Made by a program: the position numbers and the translations under genes | In this document: piece by piece, positions 33,602 through 40,929 of the stretch | Layout: each line of letters opens with the position of its first letter | Position numbering within the stretch: the stretch's first letter is position 1 | The notes under the pieces: generated by a model | Databases searched by the model: none | Told to the model about the DNA's origin: nothing | Seen by the model: only the letters and a program-made list of their open reading frames with translations | From: Ardenticatenaceae bacterium | GTDB lineage: Bacteria > Chloroflexota > Anaerolineae > Promineifilales > Promineifilaceae | DNA length: 64,000 nucleotides | Direction of reading: 5' to 3' | NCBI GenBank assembly: GCA_020634435.1 | Contig: JACKBS010000017.1 | Coordinates: forward strand, 1 to 64,000

Positions 33602-33641
33602 CGAGGTATCAAGCCGCTTTTATGGGCAGCTTGATACCTCG
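33602..33641. terminator. Inverted repeat after DUF5989
   Basis: CGAGGTATCAAGC (33602-33614) pairs exactly with GCTTGATACCTCG (33629-33641). The rest of 33535-33818 has only a 21-codon ORF (33757-33822, MKRPFIDQVAEKLQKHLDQF) whose TGA overlaps the next start. That ORF is doubtful. Confidence 0.55.
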
Positions 33642-33818
33642 TTCAAGCAGTATCACCTGTTCTGTTTGCATCCTCTCTGGGAGAGATTTATCCTTTTGGT
33701 TCAAACGAATCTTTAAACAAACGGTTGTCTGTTCTCAAACTGCGAATTTGGCTAGGATGAAACGGCCGTTTATCGACCAGGTCGCCGAAAAGCTGCAAAA
33801 ACATCTGGACCAATTTTC

Positions 33819-34565
33819 ATGACATCCTTCTACTCAACCTGGCCTTTCTCGCCGCCAAATCCTACGCTTGGGCAAGATGATCTGCACGTCTGGGTGGCCG
33901 CGCAAGACCGGCCTCAGGCTCAGCAAGATCAATTTTGGAGCTACCTGGCCGAAGATGAACGGGCGCGGGCCAATCGCTTTTACTTTGCCCACGATCGGGC
34001 GCATTACATCGTGGCGCGAGGTTTGCTGCGGCTGCTGCTTGGCCGCTATCTGCACATTCTGCCGACCGAGGTGGCGTTTGTTTACGGCGATCACGGTAAG
34101 CCAGACCTGGTTCCAGCCCAGGCGAAGGCGGGCGTACGCTTCAATATCTCCCATTCGCATGGGGTGGCGCTGCTTGCCTTTGCTCGTGAGCGGGAGGTGG
34201 GGGTGGACATTGAGCAAGTACGGCCGTTAGACGACGGCGAACAAATTGCGGAGCGGTTTTTTTCCAAAAGTGAGGTGGCGGTGTTTACGGCCGTTCCCGC
34301 TGCCCAAAAACCGCAAGCCTTCTTTAACTGCTGGACGCGCAAAGAGGCGTTTATTAAAGTCATCGGAGAAGGGCTCTCCTGTCCGCTGGATTCGTTCGAC
34401 GTGACGCTGAAACCTGGCGAACCAGCCGAACTGCTGCAAGTAAAAGGCAGCCAGGAAGCCGCCGCCCGCTGGAAACTGGAAAACCTCAACCCCGCTACAG
34501 GCTTCGCCGGAGCCGTCATCGCTGAGGGGCGTGAGTGGCAACTGCGCACGTGGCAGTGGCCGTGA
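33819..34565 (+). CDS. 4'-phosphopantetheinyl transferase (Sfp type)
   Basis: 248 residues, the length of a two-half Sfp-type enzyme. Seen: DERARANRFYFAHDRAHYIV, GKPDL, VRFNISHSHGVALLAFARER, the Mg-binding EVGVDIEQVRPLDDGEQIAE, and FFNCWTRKEAFIKVIGEGLS (the W-x-R-KEA motif). It converts apo carrier proteins to the holo form with CoA. No acyl or peptidyl carrier protein is visible in the window, so its partner lies elsewhere; the link with the carbamoyl island is only by position. The start ATG 33819 has no clear ribosome site and may be coupled to the 21-codon ORF before it. Confidence 0.92.
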   Translation: MTSFYSTWPFSPPNPTLGQDDLHVWVAAQDRPQAQQDQFWSYLAEDERARANRFYFAHDRAHYIVARGLLRLLLGRYLHILPTEVAFVYGDHGKPDLVPAQAKAGVRFNISHSHGVALLAFAREREVGVDIEQVRPLDDGEQIAERFFSKSEVAVFTAVPAAQKPQAFFNCWTRKEAFIKVIGEGLSCPLDSFDVTLKPGEPAELLQVKGSQEAAARWKLENLNPATGFAGAVIAEGREWQLRTWQWP

Positions 34566-34598
34566 TCGGTAAACGGTAATCAGTAATCGGTAATCAGT
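34566..34598. repeat. GTAATCGGTAATCAG short tandem repeat
   Basis: Units of 7 bases (GGTAATC, AGTAATC) run in tandem four times between the convergent Sfp and hydantoinase genes. Low-complexity intergenic repeat of the same style as those at 18491 and 58743. Confidence 0.55.
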
Positions 34599-35963
34599 TT
34601 ACAAATTGGCTTGGGTGCGGTGGAGGAAACGGCCGTTTCCCATCTCACCCACAAATTTCCCATCTTGCACCACAACTTTGCCCCGGCTGAGCGTGGTTTG
34701 CGGCCAGCCTTGCAGCGTGAGTCCCGCGTAGGGCGTCCAGCCTGCCGTTTCGTGCAGCGTTTCCGGCGTGAGTGTTTTGGTTGCTTCCGGATCAAAAATC
34801 ACCAGATCGGCATCGTAGCCCACGGTGATTTCTCCCTTTTTTGCTAAGCCCATCAGTTTGGCCGGATTGGTGCAGCATTGGGCCACCCACTGCGGCAGAC
34901 TGAGCCAGCCCTGGCGCACCCCTTGCGAATAAAGCGCAGCAAAGCGCATCTCAATCGAGGGCACGCCGCCGGGAATCTGGCTGTAGTTGTCCAGCCCGGT
35001 TGCTTTTTCTTCAGTAGTGAATGGGCAATGGTCGGTGGTGACAATTTGCAGCTCGTTGCGGCTGAGCGCCTGCCACAGTGCGGTTTGCGCGGTTAGGTCG
35101 CGGATGGGCGGCGAGCAGACGGGCAGCGTACCGTCCACGCCGGGCGCGTCGTAGGCGGCCCAGGTGAGGAAGAGGTATTGCGGGCAGGTCTCGCCGGTGA
35201 CGGGCAGCCCCTGCTGCCGCGCCTGGGCAATGCGGGCCACCGTCTCGCCGCAGGAAACGTGGAAGATGTGCAGCGGCACGCCGACAAACGTGGCAATGTC
35301 GATGACGCGCCCGGTGGCTTCTGCTTCCAGCAGGGCGGGGCGGCTACGCGGGTGCCAATGCGGGCTGGTGCGCCCGGCGGCTAAATTTTGCCGGATGAGC
35401 TCGGTAATTACGTCCCAATTTTCCGCGTGAACCACCGGGATGCCGCTGACGTTGCGAACGGCCGTTAAAGCCCGCAACAATTCATCATCCCGCAAACGCA
35501 ACCCGTAGGCCATGTACAGTTTGAAGCTGGTGCAGCCCGCGGCAAACGCCTCCGGCACCTGATCCAGTTTAGCCATGTCGCCGGGGCCGAGGGTCATGTG
35601 CAGGCCGTAATCGATCACTACGTTCGGATCGGCCAAAGCGCGGCGAGCGGCAATTGCTTCGACCATCGTTTCGTTGGGCTGGGTTTCCACAAAATCGACG
35701 ATGGTGGTGGTGCCGCCAAAGGCTGCGGCGCGGGTGCCGCTGTAAAAAGTGTCGGTGGAGGTAAAGTTGCCGATGGGCATTTGCAGATGCACGTGCATGT
35801 CCACCGCGCCGGGGGTGACGAGCTTGCCGGTTGCGTTCAGCACCTGCCGCCCGTCCAGATTTTGCCCGATGGCGGCAATTGTTTCGCCGTTGATGCCGAT
35901 GTCTGCCGGGAATGTGGAAACGGCCGTTACCACCGTTCCCCCCTTAATCACCAAATCGTACAT
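34599..35963 (-). CDS. D-hydantoinase / dihydropyrimidinase
   Basis: 454 residues from ATG 35961-35963 (GGAGGCGAG just upstream; nine further codons upstream are open but unneeded). Amidohydrolase fold: metal site VDMHVHLQMPIG, carboxylated-Lys segment GCTSFKLYMAYGLRL, further His in VVHAENWDV and LHIFHVSCGETV, Asp in VTTDHCPFTTEEK, and the GKKGEI-type tail AKKGEITVGYDADLVIFD. It hydrolyses cyclic ureides such as dihydropyrimidines or hydantoins. Allantoinase is less likely given CTSFKLYMAY. Together with the adjacent divergent TauE-type exporter there is no obvious shared pathway. Confidence 0.9.
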   Translation of the reverse strand: MYDLVIKGGTVVTAVSTFPADIGINGETIAAIGQNLDGRQVLNATGKLVTPGAVDMHVHLQMPIGNFTSTDTFYSGTRAAAFGGTTTIVDFVETQPNETMVEAIAARRALADPNVVIDYGLHMTLGPGDMAKLDQVPEAFAAGCTSFKLYMAYGLRLRDDELLRALTAVRNVSGIPVVHAENWDVITELIRQNLAAGRTSPHWHPRSRPALLEAEATGRVIDIATFVGVPLHIFHVSCGETVARIAQARQQGLPVTGETCPQYLFLTWAAYDAPGVDGTLPVCSPPIRDLTAQTALWQALSRNELQIVTTDHCPFTTEEKATGLDNYSQIPGGVPSIEMRFAALYSQGVRQGWLSLPQWVAQCCTNPAKLMGLAKKGEITVGYDADLVIFDPEATKTLTPETLHETAGWTPYAGLTLQGWPQTTLSRGKVVVQDGKFVGEMGNGRFLHRTQANL

Positions 35964-36087
35964 GTCTCGCCTCCTGACATTGTGCTTCATTCCGCGTGAT
36001 TTTTATCATGATTATGCCAAATGTACGAATACGGCCGTCTCAATTCATCGCCACATTTGTCAGACCGTTTATAATCCACATACCTCA

Positions 36088-36120
36088 AGATTGGACCAAT
36101 CTCAAAGATTGGTCCAATCT
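36088..36120. repeat. AGATTGGACCAATCT inverted repeat
   Basis: AGATTGGACCAATCT (36088-36102) and AGATTGGTCCAATCT (36106-36120) are exact reverse complements with a 3-base loop, and each arm is itself nearly palindromic. It lies 20 bases before the TauE start, in its likely 5' leader. Confidence 0.6.
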
Positions 36121-36140
36121 ACTAAATTAGGAGTTAACTC

Positions 36141-36917
36141 ATGGCATGGTACATTTATCTGGCGGTGCTCGCCGCCGGGTTTGGCGCAGGATTTATTAAT
36201 ACACTGGCAGGCAGCGGCTCGCTTATCACGCTGCCGCTGCTCATCTTCATGGGTATTCCCGCCACGGTAGCCAACGGCACTAACCGGGTCGGGGTGTTGT
36301 TTCAAAACATCGTCTCGACGAGCAGTTTTCAGCGGCAAAAGGTGCTGGATTTACGCGGCGGGCTCATTTTGTCTGCTCCCGCCATCATTGGCTCCATCAT
36401 CGGGGCACAAATAGCGGTGGATCTGGATGAAGCGCGGATGGAGCAGGCCATCGGCGTACTGATGATTGTGATGCTGATTGTCATTTTGCTGCGCCCCAAG
36501 CGGTGGTTGCAAGGTGAACTGGAGAAAATGGGGAAACGGCCGTCTATCTTCCAACTGCTCATCTTCTTTTTCATTGGCATGTACGGCGGCTTTTTGCAGG
36601 CAGGCGTTGGCATTTTCCTGCTGGCTGGGCTGGTGCTGGGCATCGGCTACGACTTGGTGCGGGCCAACGCAGTGAAGGTGCTCATCATTCTGGCCTTCAC
36701 CATTTCGGCACTCATCGTGTTTATGCTGAACGATCAGGTAAATTGGGGTGTTGGCTTGATTTTGGCCGTAGGGAATTCCTTAGGTGCCTGGGCTGCTGCC
36801 CGCATGGCTGTTGAACGCGGAGCCAACTTTGTCCGCTGGCTGCTCATCGCCGTGGTTGCCGTTTCCGCCCTCAATTTGCTAGGTTTTTTCACCTGGATTG
36901 GTCAGCTGTTTAACTAA
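36141..36917 (+). CDS. TauE/SafE-family sulfite/anion exporter
   Basis: 258 residues, eight hydrophobic segments, with the family's paired motifs: GFGAGFINTLAGSGSLITLP near the N-terminus and FFIGMYGGFLQAGVGIFLLA in the second half. ANGTNRVGVLFQNIVSTSSF is also typical. The start is ATG 36141 with TAGGAG upstream. It probably exports a sulfonate, sulfite or similar anion; the specificity cannot be told. Monocistronic. Confidence 0.9.
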   Translation: MAWYIYLAVLAAGFGAGFINTLAGSGSLITLPLLIFMGIPATVANGTNRVGVLFQNIVSTSSFQRQKVLDLRGGLILSAPAIIGSIIGAQIAVDLDEARMEQAIGVLMIVMLIVILLRPKRWLQGELEKMGKRPSIFQLLIFFFIGMYGGFLQAGVGIFLLAGLVLGIGYDLVRANAVKVLIILAFTISALIVFMLNDQVNWGVGLILAVGNSLGAWAAARMAVERGANFVRWLLIAVVAVSALNLLGFFTWIGQLFN

Positions 36918-36929
36918 GCAACGCAACGG

Positions 36930-36995
36930 AAGTGCCAGGCACGGGGTGGAACGATCTGGGTGATCGAACATTTTACTACCCCGTGCCTGGCACTT
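36930..36995. terminator. 18-bp inverted repeat between convergent genes
   Basis: AAGTGCCAGGCACGGGGT (36930-36947) is exactly complementary to ACCCCGTGCCTGGCACTT (36978-36995). The inner sequence also contains GATC...GATC. It can terminate both the TauE and antiporter transcripts, though its form suggests a dispersed repeat. Confidence 0.65.
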
Positions 36996-37001
36996 TGAAT
37001 C

Positions 37002-37925
37002 TCACCGCATAAAGTCCAAAATCCAACGGCCGATTGTGATCAAAATCAACAGACCGCCTTCCCAGCGCGACAGCTTCCAGCCAGTGCGCATCAAAATCAC
37101 GACCAAAACAACCATTCCGCCCAACAACAGGATGCTGCTTTGGGCGGCCGGATTCACGGCCATTGGGGAGAGCAGTCCGGCGAGACCGAGCACACCGAGC
37201 AGGTTAAACAGGTCACTGCCCACCAGATTGCCCGCCGACATGCCCGATTGCCCGCGCATCAGCGCGACCAACGAGGTGGCAATCTCTGGGGCTGAGGTGC
37301 CAATCGCCACGATTGTGACGCCAATGACCCATTCAGAAAGACCAATCAGCCGGGCCAGATCAGAAGCAGCTTCTACAAAAAAGTGCCCAGAGGCGACAAT
37401 GATGCCGATCCCCACCAAAAACTTGGGGATGTCTAGCCAGTTAAATTTGCCTTCGGGAACGTGCTCTTCGCTTTCGGCGCGGCGGTAAATGAGGAAGCCG
37501 ATGTAGCCTACCAAAACGGTGAGCAAAATCGCACTTTCCAGGCGAGTTAGCGTCAGGTCGATCATGAAGACGATGAGCAAAATGGTGGTGCCAATCAGCA
37601 TGCCGCCGTCGCGGTAAACCATTGTTTTGGTGGTGGTGATGCCGCGCAGCAGCGCTAACCCGCCCAAAATGAAGCCCAGGTTGAAGATGTTGGAGCCAAC
37701 CACGTTGCCCACGGAAATATCGGATTGGCCTTCGAGGGCGGCTACCACAGTGACGGCAAACTCTGGCGCTGACGTGCCAATGGCCACCACAGTGAGCCCA
37801 ATGACGAGGTCAGACATGCCAATTCGGCGGGCAATGTGCGTGGCGCTGTTTACCACCAGTTCGGCGCCTTGCCACAAACCAACAATACAAACGATGATAA
37901 CTAAAACGTCGATGAAGCTTTCCAA
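37002..37925 (-). CDS. Calcium/sodium antiporter (CaCA family, YrbG-like)
   Basis: 307 residues with two inverted five-helix repeats. The alpha-repeat motifs are VIGLTVVAIGTSAPEFAVTV with GNVVGSNIFNLGFI, and VIGVTIVAIGTSAPEIATSL with GNLVGSDLFNLLGV. The GTSAPE glutamates and the N/D in GSN/GSD form the ion site. It exchanges Na+ (or H+) for Ca2+ across the inner membrane. It begins 4 bases after the mrpG stop, so is the last gene of the Mrp operon, an arrangement fitting joint control of Na+, H+ and Ca2+. Confidence 0.93.
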   Translation of the reverse strand: MESFIDVLVIIVCIVGLWQGAELVVNSATHIARRIGMSDLVIGLTVVAIGTSAPEFAVTVVAALEGQSDISVGNVVGSNIFNLGFILGGLALLRGITTTKTMVYRDGGMLIGTTILLIVFMIDLTLTRLESAILLTVLVGYIGFLIYRRAESEEHVPEGKFNWLDIPKFLVGIGIIVASGHFFVEAASDLARLIGLSEWVIGVTIVAIGTSAPEIATSLVALMRGQSGMSAGNLVGSDLFNLLGVLGLAGLLSPMAVNPAAQSSILLLGGMVVLVVILMRTGWKLSRWEGGLLILITIGRWILDFMR

Positions 37926-37929
37926 TGGG

Positions 37930-38271
37930 TTAATCCTCCAGGGTTATGGGGGTTTTGTTTGCCAGGTCATCCCGAATGGCCTGGCGCATGGGCACTTTGA
38001 GGCGGTATGCGGCCGAACTTACGGCATGGGATGTGACCGGACCGGTGAGCAAGAGCAGGAAGATGAGAATGAGGCCGCGCCCGGCGCTGAGCGGCGTCCA
38101 CAAAGTGGCAGCAATGAGCAGCAGCACCACGCCAAAGACGCCCACCTTGCCAGCGGCGTGCAGCTTGGTGTAGACGTCGGGCAGGCGGTAGTAGCCGAGC
38201 ACGCCCACGAATGAAAAGAAGGTACCGAGAAGAACGGCCGTAATTACCAAAATCTGTAAAAAAGTTTGCAT
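37930..38271 (-). CDS. mrpG: Mrp antiporter subunit G
   Basis: 113 residues, three transmembrane helices. The MrpG/PhaG signature is seen in FSFVGVLGYYRLPDVYTKLH, KVGVFGVVLLLIAATLW, and the C-terminal LTGPVTSHAVSSAAYR. It is a small membrane subunit of the multisubunit Na+/H+ antiporter. It lies 9 bases downstream of mrpF and 4 bases upstream of the CaCA antiporter. Confidence 0.93.
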   Translation of the reverse strand: MQTFLQILVITAVLLGTFFSFVGVLGYYRLPDVYTKLHAAGKVGVFGVVLLLIAATLWTPLSAGRGLILIFLLLLTGPVTSHAVSSAAYRLKVPMRQAIRDDLANKTPITLED

Positions 38272-38280
38272 GGTCTGCTC

Positions 38281-38556
38281 CTAAAACATCTGCTCATCGG
38301 CGGCGTATTTGGCCAGAGCAATGGTGCTGACAAAGCCCAGCGCCGCCAGCCCAAGCGCCACGTCAATGTAGATGCTCTCGCACTGAATGAGGGCCGTCAG
38401 CACCAGGATAGCCAGGGTAAGCGTGGAAACCAGGTCAGCACCAACCAGCCGTTCCATGATTTCTTTGCCCCGCCAGACCCGGTAAACGACAAAGGCCAGC
38501 AGGACCGTGTGAACGACCAAGGCAATCTGTAAAACGATTTCAAGAAGTGTGTCCAT
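38281..38556 (-). CDS. mrpF: Mrp antiporter subunit F
   Basis: 91 residues, three helices. VVYRVWRGKEIMERLVGADL, the conserved MrpF segment with the charged loop, is followed by LVSTLTLAILVLTALIQCES and IDVALGLAALGFVSTIALAK. It sits 21 bases after mrpE and is a structural subunit of the Mrp complex. Start ATG 38556. Confidence 0.92.
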   Translation of the reverse strand: MDTLLEIVLQIALVVHTVLLAFVVYRVWRGKEIMERLVGADLVSTLTLAILVLTALIQCESIYIDVALGLAALGFVSTIALAKYAADEQMF

Positions 38557-38577
38557 CTGTGAAGCTCCAGGTATTTC

Positions 38578-39057
38578 TTAGGCAAAAATCCGGCTGAGCA
38601 GATTACGGCGTACCTGCTGCGCGGCGGCAACCCGCTCGTCAGCATCGCTGGCGTCCAGCACGTGGGTGTACATCACGTGTGCATCATCAATCTCCACCAC
38701 CAGTTCCCCCGGCGTCAGTGAGATGGCGTGGGCGCTGAGGGCCACACCCAGGTCAGATTCGCACTGCGACGGGATGGCAATGATGCCCGGCTTGATGGGC
38801 AGCGACGGCGTTAGCACAATGCGGGCCACCTGCACGCCGCTAACGAGCAGTTCAACCAGCAGCAGCGCGACGTAGCGCACGGTAGCGATCAGGGCATCGG
38901 GCAGGCGTTTCCAGGCAAACGGCCGTTGCGCGGGACGCACCAACCAGGTCACAAATCCAGCCAGAATCAACCCCGTTACCACGTTGTTGAGCGCCCAATT
39001 GCCTGTCAGCATCAGGTACAGCAGCCAGATGGGAATCATAAATGTTAGATAATGCAT
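38578..39057 (-). CDS. mrpE: Mrp antiporter subunit E
   Basis: 159 residues. Two N-terminal transmembrane segments (LTFMIPIWLLYLMLTGNWAL; VTGLILAGFVTWLV) and a third near YVALLLVELLVSGVQVARIV. The cytoplasmic part carries the family's LTPGELVVEIDDAHVMYTHV. It starts 16 bases after mrpD. MrpE is required for stability of the complex in characterised systems. Confidence 0.92.
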   Translation of the reverse strand: MHYLTFMIPIWLLYLMLTGNWALNNVVTGLILAGFVTWLVRPAQRPFAWKRLPDALIATVRYVALLLVELLVSGVQVARIVLTPSLPIKPGIIAIPSQCESDLGVALSAHAISLTPGELVVEIDDAHVMYTHVLDASDADERVAAAQQVRRNLLSRIFA

Positions 39058-39073
39058 GGTTTACTCCAATAAA

Positions 39074-40564
39074 CTAGCCGCCGCTTAATACGGCCGTAAT
39101 GTACAACTCCGGCTGGCCTAGCCACAGCGTCGTGGTTTCCGCCAACTGGAGCAGTGGTTCGGCCCACAGCCCTAGCAGCAGGGTCAGGCCAATCAGAATG
39201 CCGGGGGCAATGAGGCGATCTCCGCTGGGTTTGAGGGTAACGGCCGTATCCACTTGCGGTTCCCACCAAATGCGCTGGAAGGCACGCATGGTGTAAATAA
39301 GCGTCGCCAAACTGCCCAGGGCCATCAGGCTCAGGACGGCCAGTTGGGACGCCTCGACGCCGCTGTTAAACAGCAGCAGCTTGCTGATGAAACCGTTGGT
39401 TGGCGGAATGCCCGCCAGGGCCAATGCCCCCACAAAAAAGAGCATCCCGGCCAGCGGCAGCTGGCGGCCCAACCCGGTGACCACGGCAAACGCCGCCGAC
39501 TTCACCGAAGCGCGGCTGGCGACAAACCCGGCCAGCATCAGCATCGCCGCTTTGATCAGGCTGTGATTGATGGTGAACACGAGCGCTGCCGCCAGCGACA
39601 GCGGCGTGCCCCAGCCCACGCCTACCAAAATGAAGCCAATCTGCGCCAGTGTTGAGTAGGCCAGCATTCGCTTGACGTTGTGCGTGCCAATGGCCGAAAA
39701 GCCGCCATAAAAGATGCCAACTACGCCCAAAATGATGAGCAACGTCTGGATGAGCGCGGCCTGCTGCACAAACAGCAGCGTGGTCATGCGCACAAAGCCA
39801 TACACGCCCAGTTTGACTACCACGGAAGAGAGCATGGCAGAAACGGCCGTTGGCGCGGCTGTATGAAAATCAGGTTGCCAGAAGTGGAACGGGAAGACGG
39901 CACTTTTGATCATAAAGGTGGCCATCAGCAGGGCGATGCCCGTGGTGAGCAGCGGCGCAGTCGGATCGGCAGCAATGCGCTCAGCCAGATCGGCCATGTT
40001 GAGCGTGCCGTAAGACACGTACAAGACGCCATTGGCCAGCAGCAAAAACGCGGCCGCCAGCAGACTGATGTAAAAATATTTATACGCCGCTTCAGTGCCC
40101 AGCTTGTCATCGGAAATGGCAGTCAGCACTGTGCCAGAAATGACCAACAGCTCGGCAAAAACAAACAGGTTGAACAGGTCAACGGTAAGAAACGCGCCGG
40201 TCAGACCGGTGGTGAGCATTAAAAAGAGCGGGTAAAAGCCGGGATAGCGCACGTTTTTGTCTTTGGCACCCAGCGCATAAATCGTGCCCATCAGCAGCAC
40301 CACCTGGCTCATCAGCGCCATGAGTGCCCCCAGCAGGTCACCGACCAGGGCAATGCCAAAGGGTGCGGCCCAGCCGCCACCGTAAAAGATCACGGGTTCG
40401 CCGGTCTGGAAAACGGTCCAGAGCAGGATGGTGCTGGTGGAAACGGCCGTACCCATCACCCCCAATGTCCACACACCCTGCCAGCGCGGGGTGCGCATCA
40501 GAAACAAGGCGACCACTGCGCCGCCTAACGGAATTAAAATTGGCAATAAAACCAGATGACTCAT
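39074..40564 (-). CDS. mrpD: Mrp antiporter subunit D (NuoM/NuoN-like)
   Basis: 496 residues, about 14 helices, Proton_antipo_M fold. Conserved parts: LFNLFVFAELLVISGTVLTA with the key Glu, IKSAVFPFHFWQPDFHTAAP with the Lys, IFYGGFSAIGTHNVKRMLAY, STLAQIGFILVGVGWG, and GIPPTNGFISKLLLF. It is one of the two ion-translocating subunits. Its start overlaps the mrpC stop by 4 bases (ATGA), indicating translational coupling. Confidence 0.95.
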   Translation of the reverse strand: MSHLVLLPILIPLGGAVVALFLMRTPRWQGVWTLGVMGTAVSTSTILLWTVFQTGEPVIFYGGGWAAPFGIALVGDLLGALMALMSQVVLLMGTIYALGAKDKNVRYPGFYPLFLMLTTGLTGAFLTVDLFNLFVFAELLVISGTVLTAISDDKLGTEAAYKYFYISLLAAAFLLLANGVLYVSYGTLNMADLAERIAADPTAPLLTTGIALLMATFMIKSAVFPFHFWQPDFHTAAPTAVSAMLSSVVVKLGVYGFVRMTTLLFVQQAALIQTLLIILGVVGIFYGGFSAIGTHNVKRMLAYSTLAQIGFILVGVGWGTPLSLAAALVFTINHSLIKAAMLMLAGFVASRASVKSAAFAVVTGLGRQLPLAGMLFFVGALALAGIPPTNGFISKLLLFNSGVEASQLAVLSLMALGSLATLIYTMRAFQRIWWEPQVDTAVTLKPSGDRLIAPGILIGLTLLLGLWAEPLLQLAETTTLWLGQPELYITAVLSGG

Positions 40565-40890
40565 CGCTTCAACCTGTCTATCTCATCCATGTTGCTGGTA
40601 CGGTACCGCGCTGAAATGACTGCTAACAAGGACAGCACAAAGGCCAATCCGCCCATGCTGATCACAATGGCCGTCAGGATCAGCGCCTGGGGCAGCGGGT
40701 CGCTGGGTTCAGCGGCCCCCGCGTACGCCGGGTCGAATCCCTGGTACGCGCCCGTTGTTAGCAAAAATAAGTTGATGGCGCTGGAAAAAATAATCAGGCC
40801 AATCGCCGAGCGAATGACGTTGCGGCGCAGCATTTGGTAAATGCCTACGCCAAACAAGGTGCCAATCGCTAATGCGGTTAAAAGTTCCAT
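40561..40890 (-). CDS. mrpC: Mrp antiporter subunit C (NuoK-like)
   Basis: 109 residues, three helices like NuoK: IGTLFGVGIYQMLRRNVIRS, AIGLIIFSSAINLFLLTTGA, then PLPQALILTAIVISMGGLAF. The PLPQALILTAIVI segment is diagnostic. It overlaps mrpD by 4 bases and follows mrpA by 39. Confidence 0.95.
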   Translation of the reverse strand: MELLTALAIGTLFGVGIYQMLRRNVIRSAIGLIIFSSAINLFLLTTGAYQGFDPAYAGAAEPSDPLPQALILTAIVISMGGLAFVLSLLAVISARYRTSNMDEIDRLKR

Positions 40891-40929
40891 GTCACGTCTC
40901 TTCCTGTTCGTTAAAATTGCAAAGTTGGT

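Noticed and set aside
33757..33822. 21-codon ORF overlapping the Sfp-type transferase start
   Set aside because: The ATGA overlap is suggestive but the peptide has no ribosome site and contains the common ACGGCCGT palindrome; not enough support.
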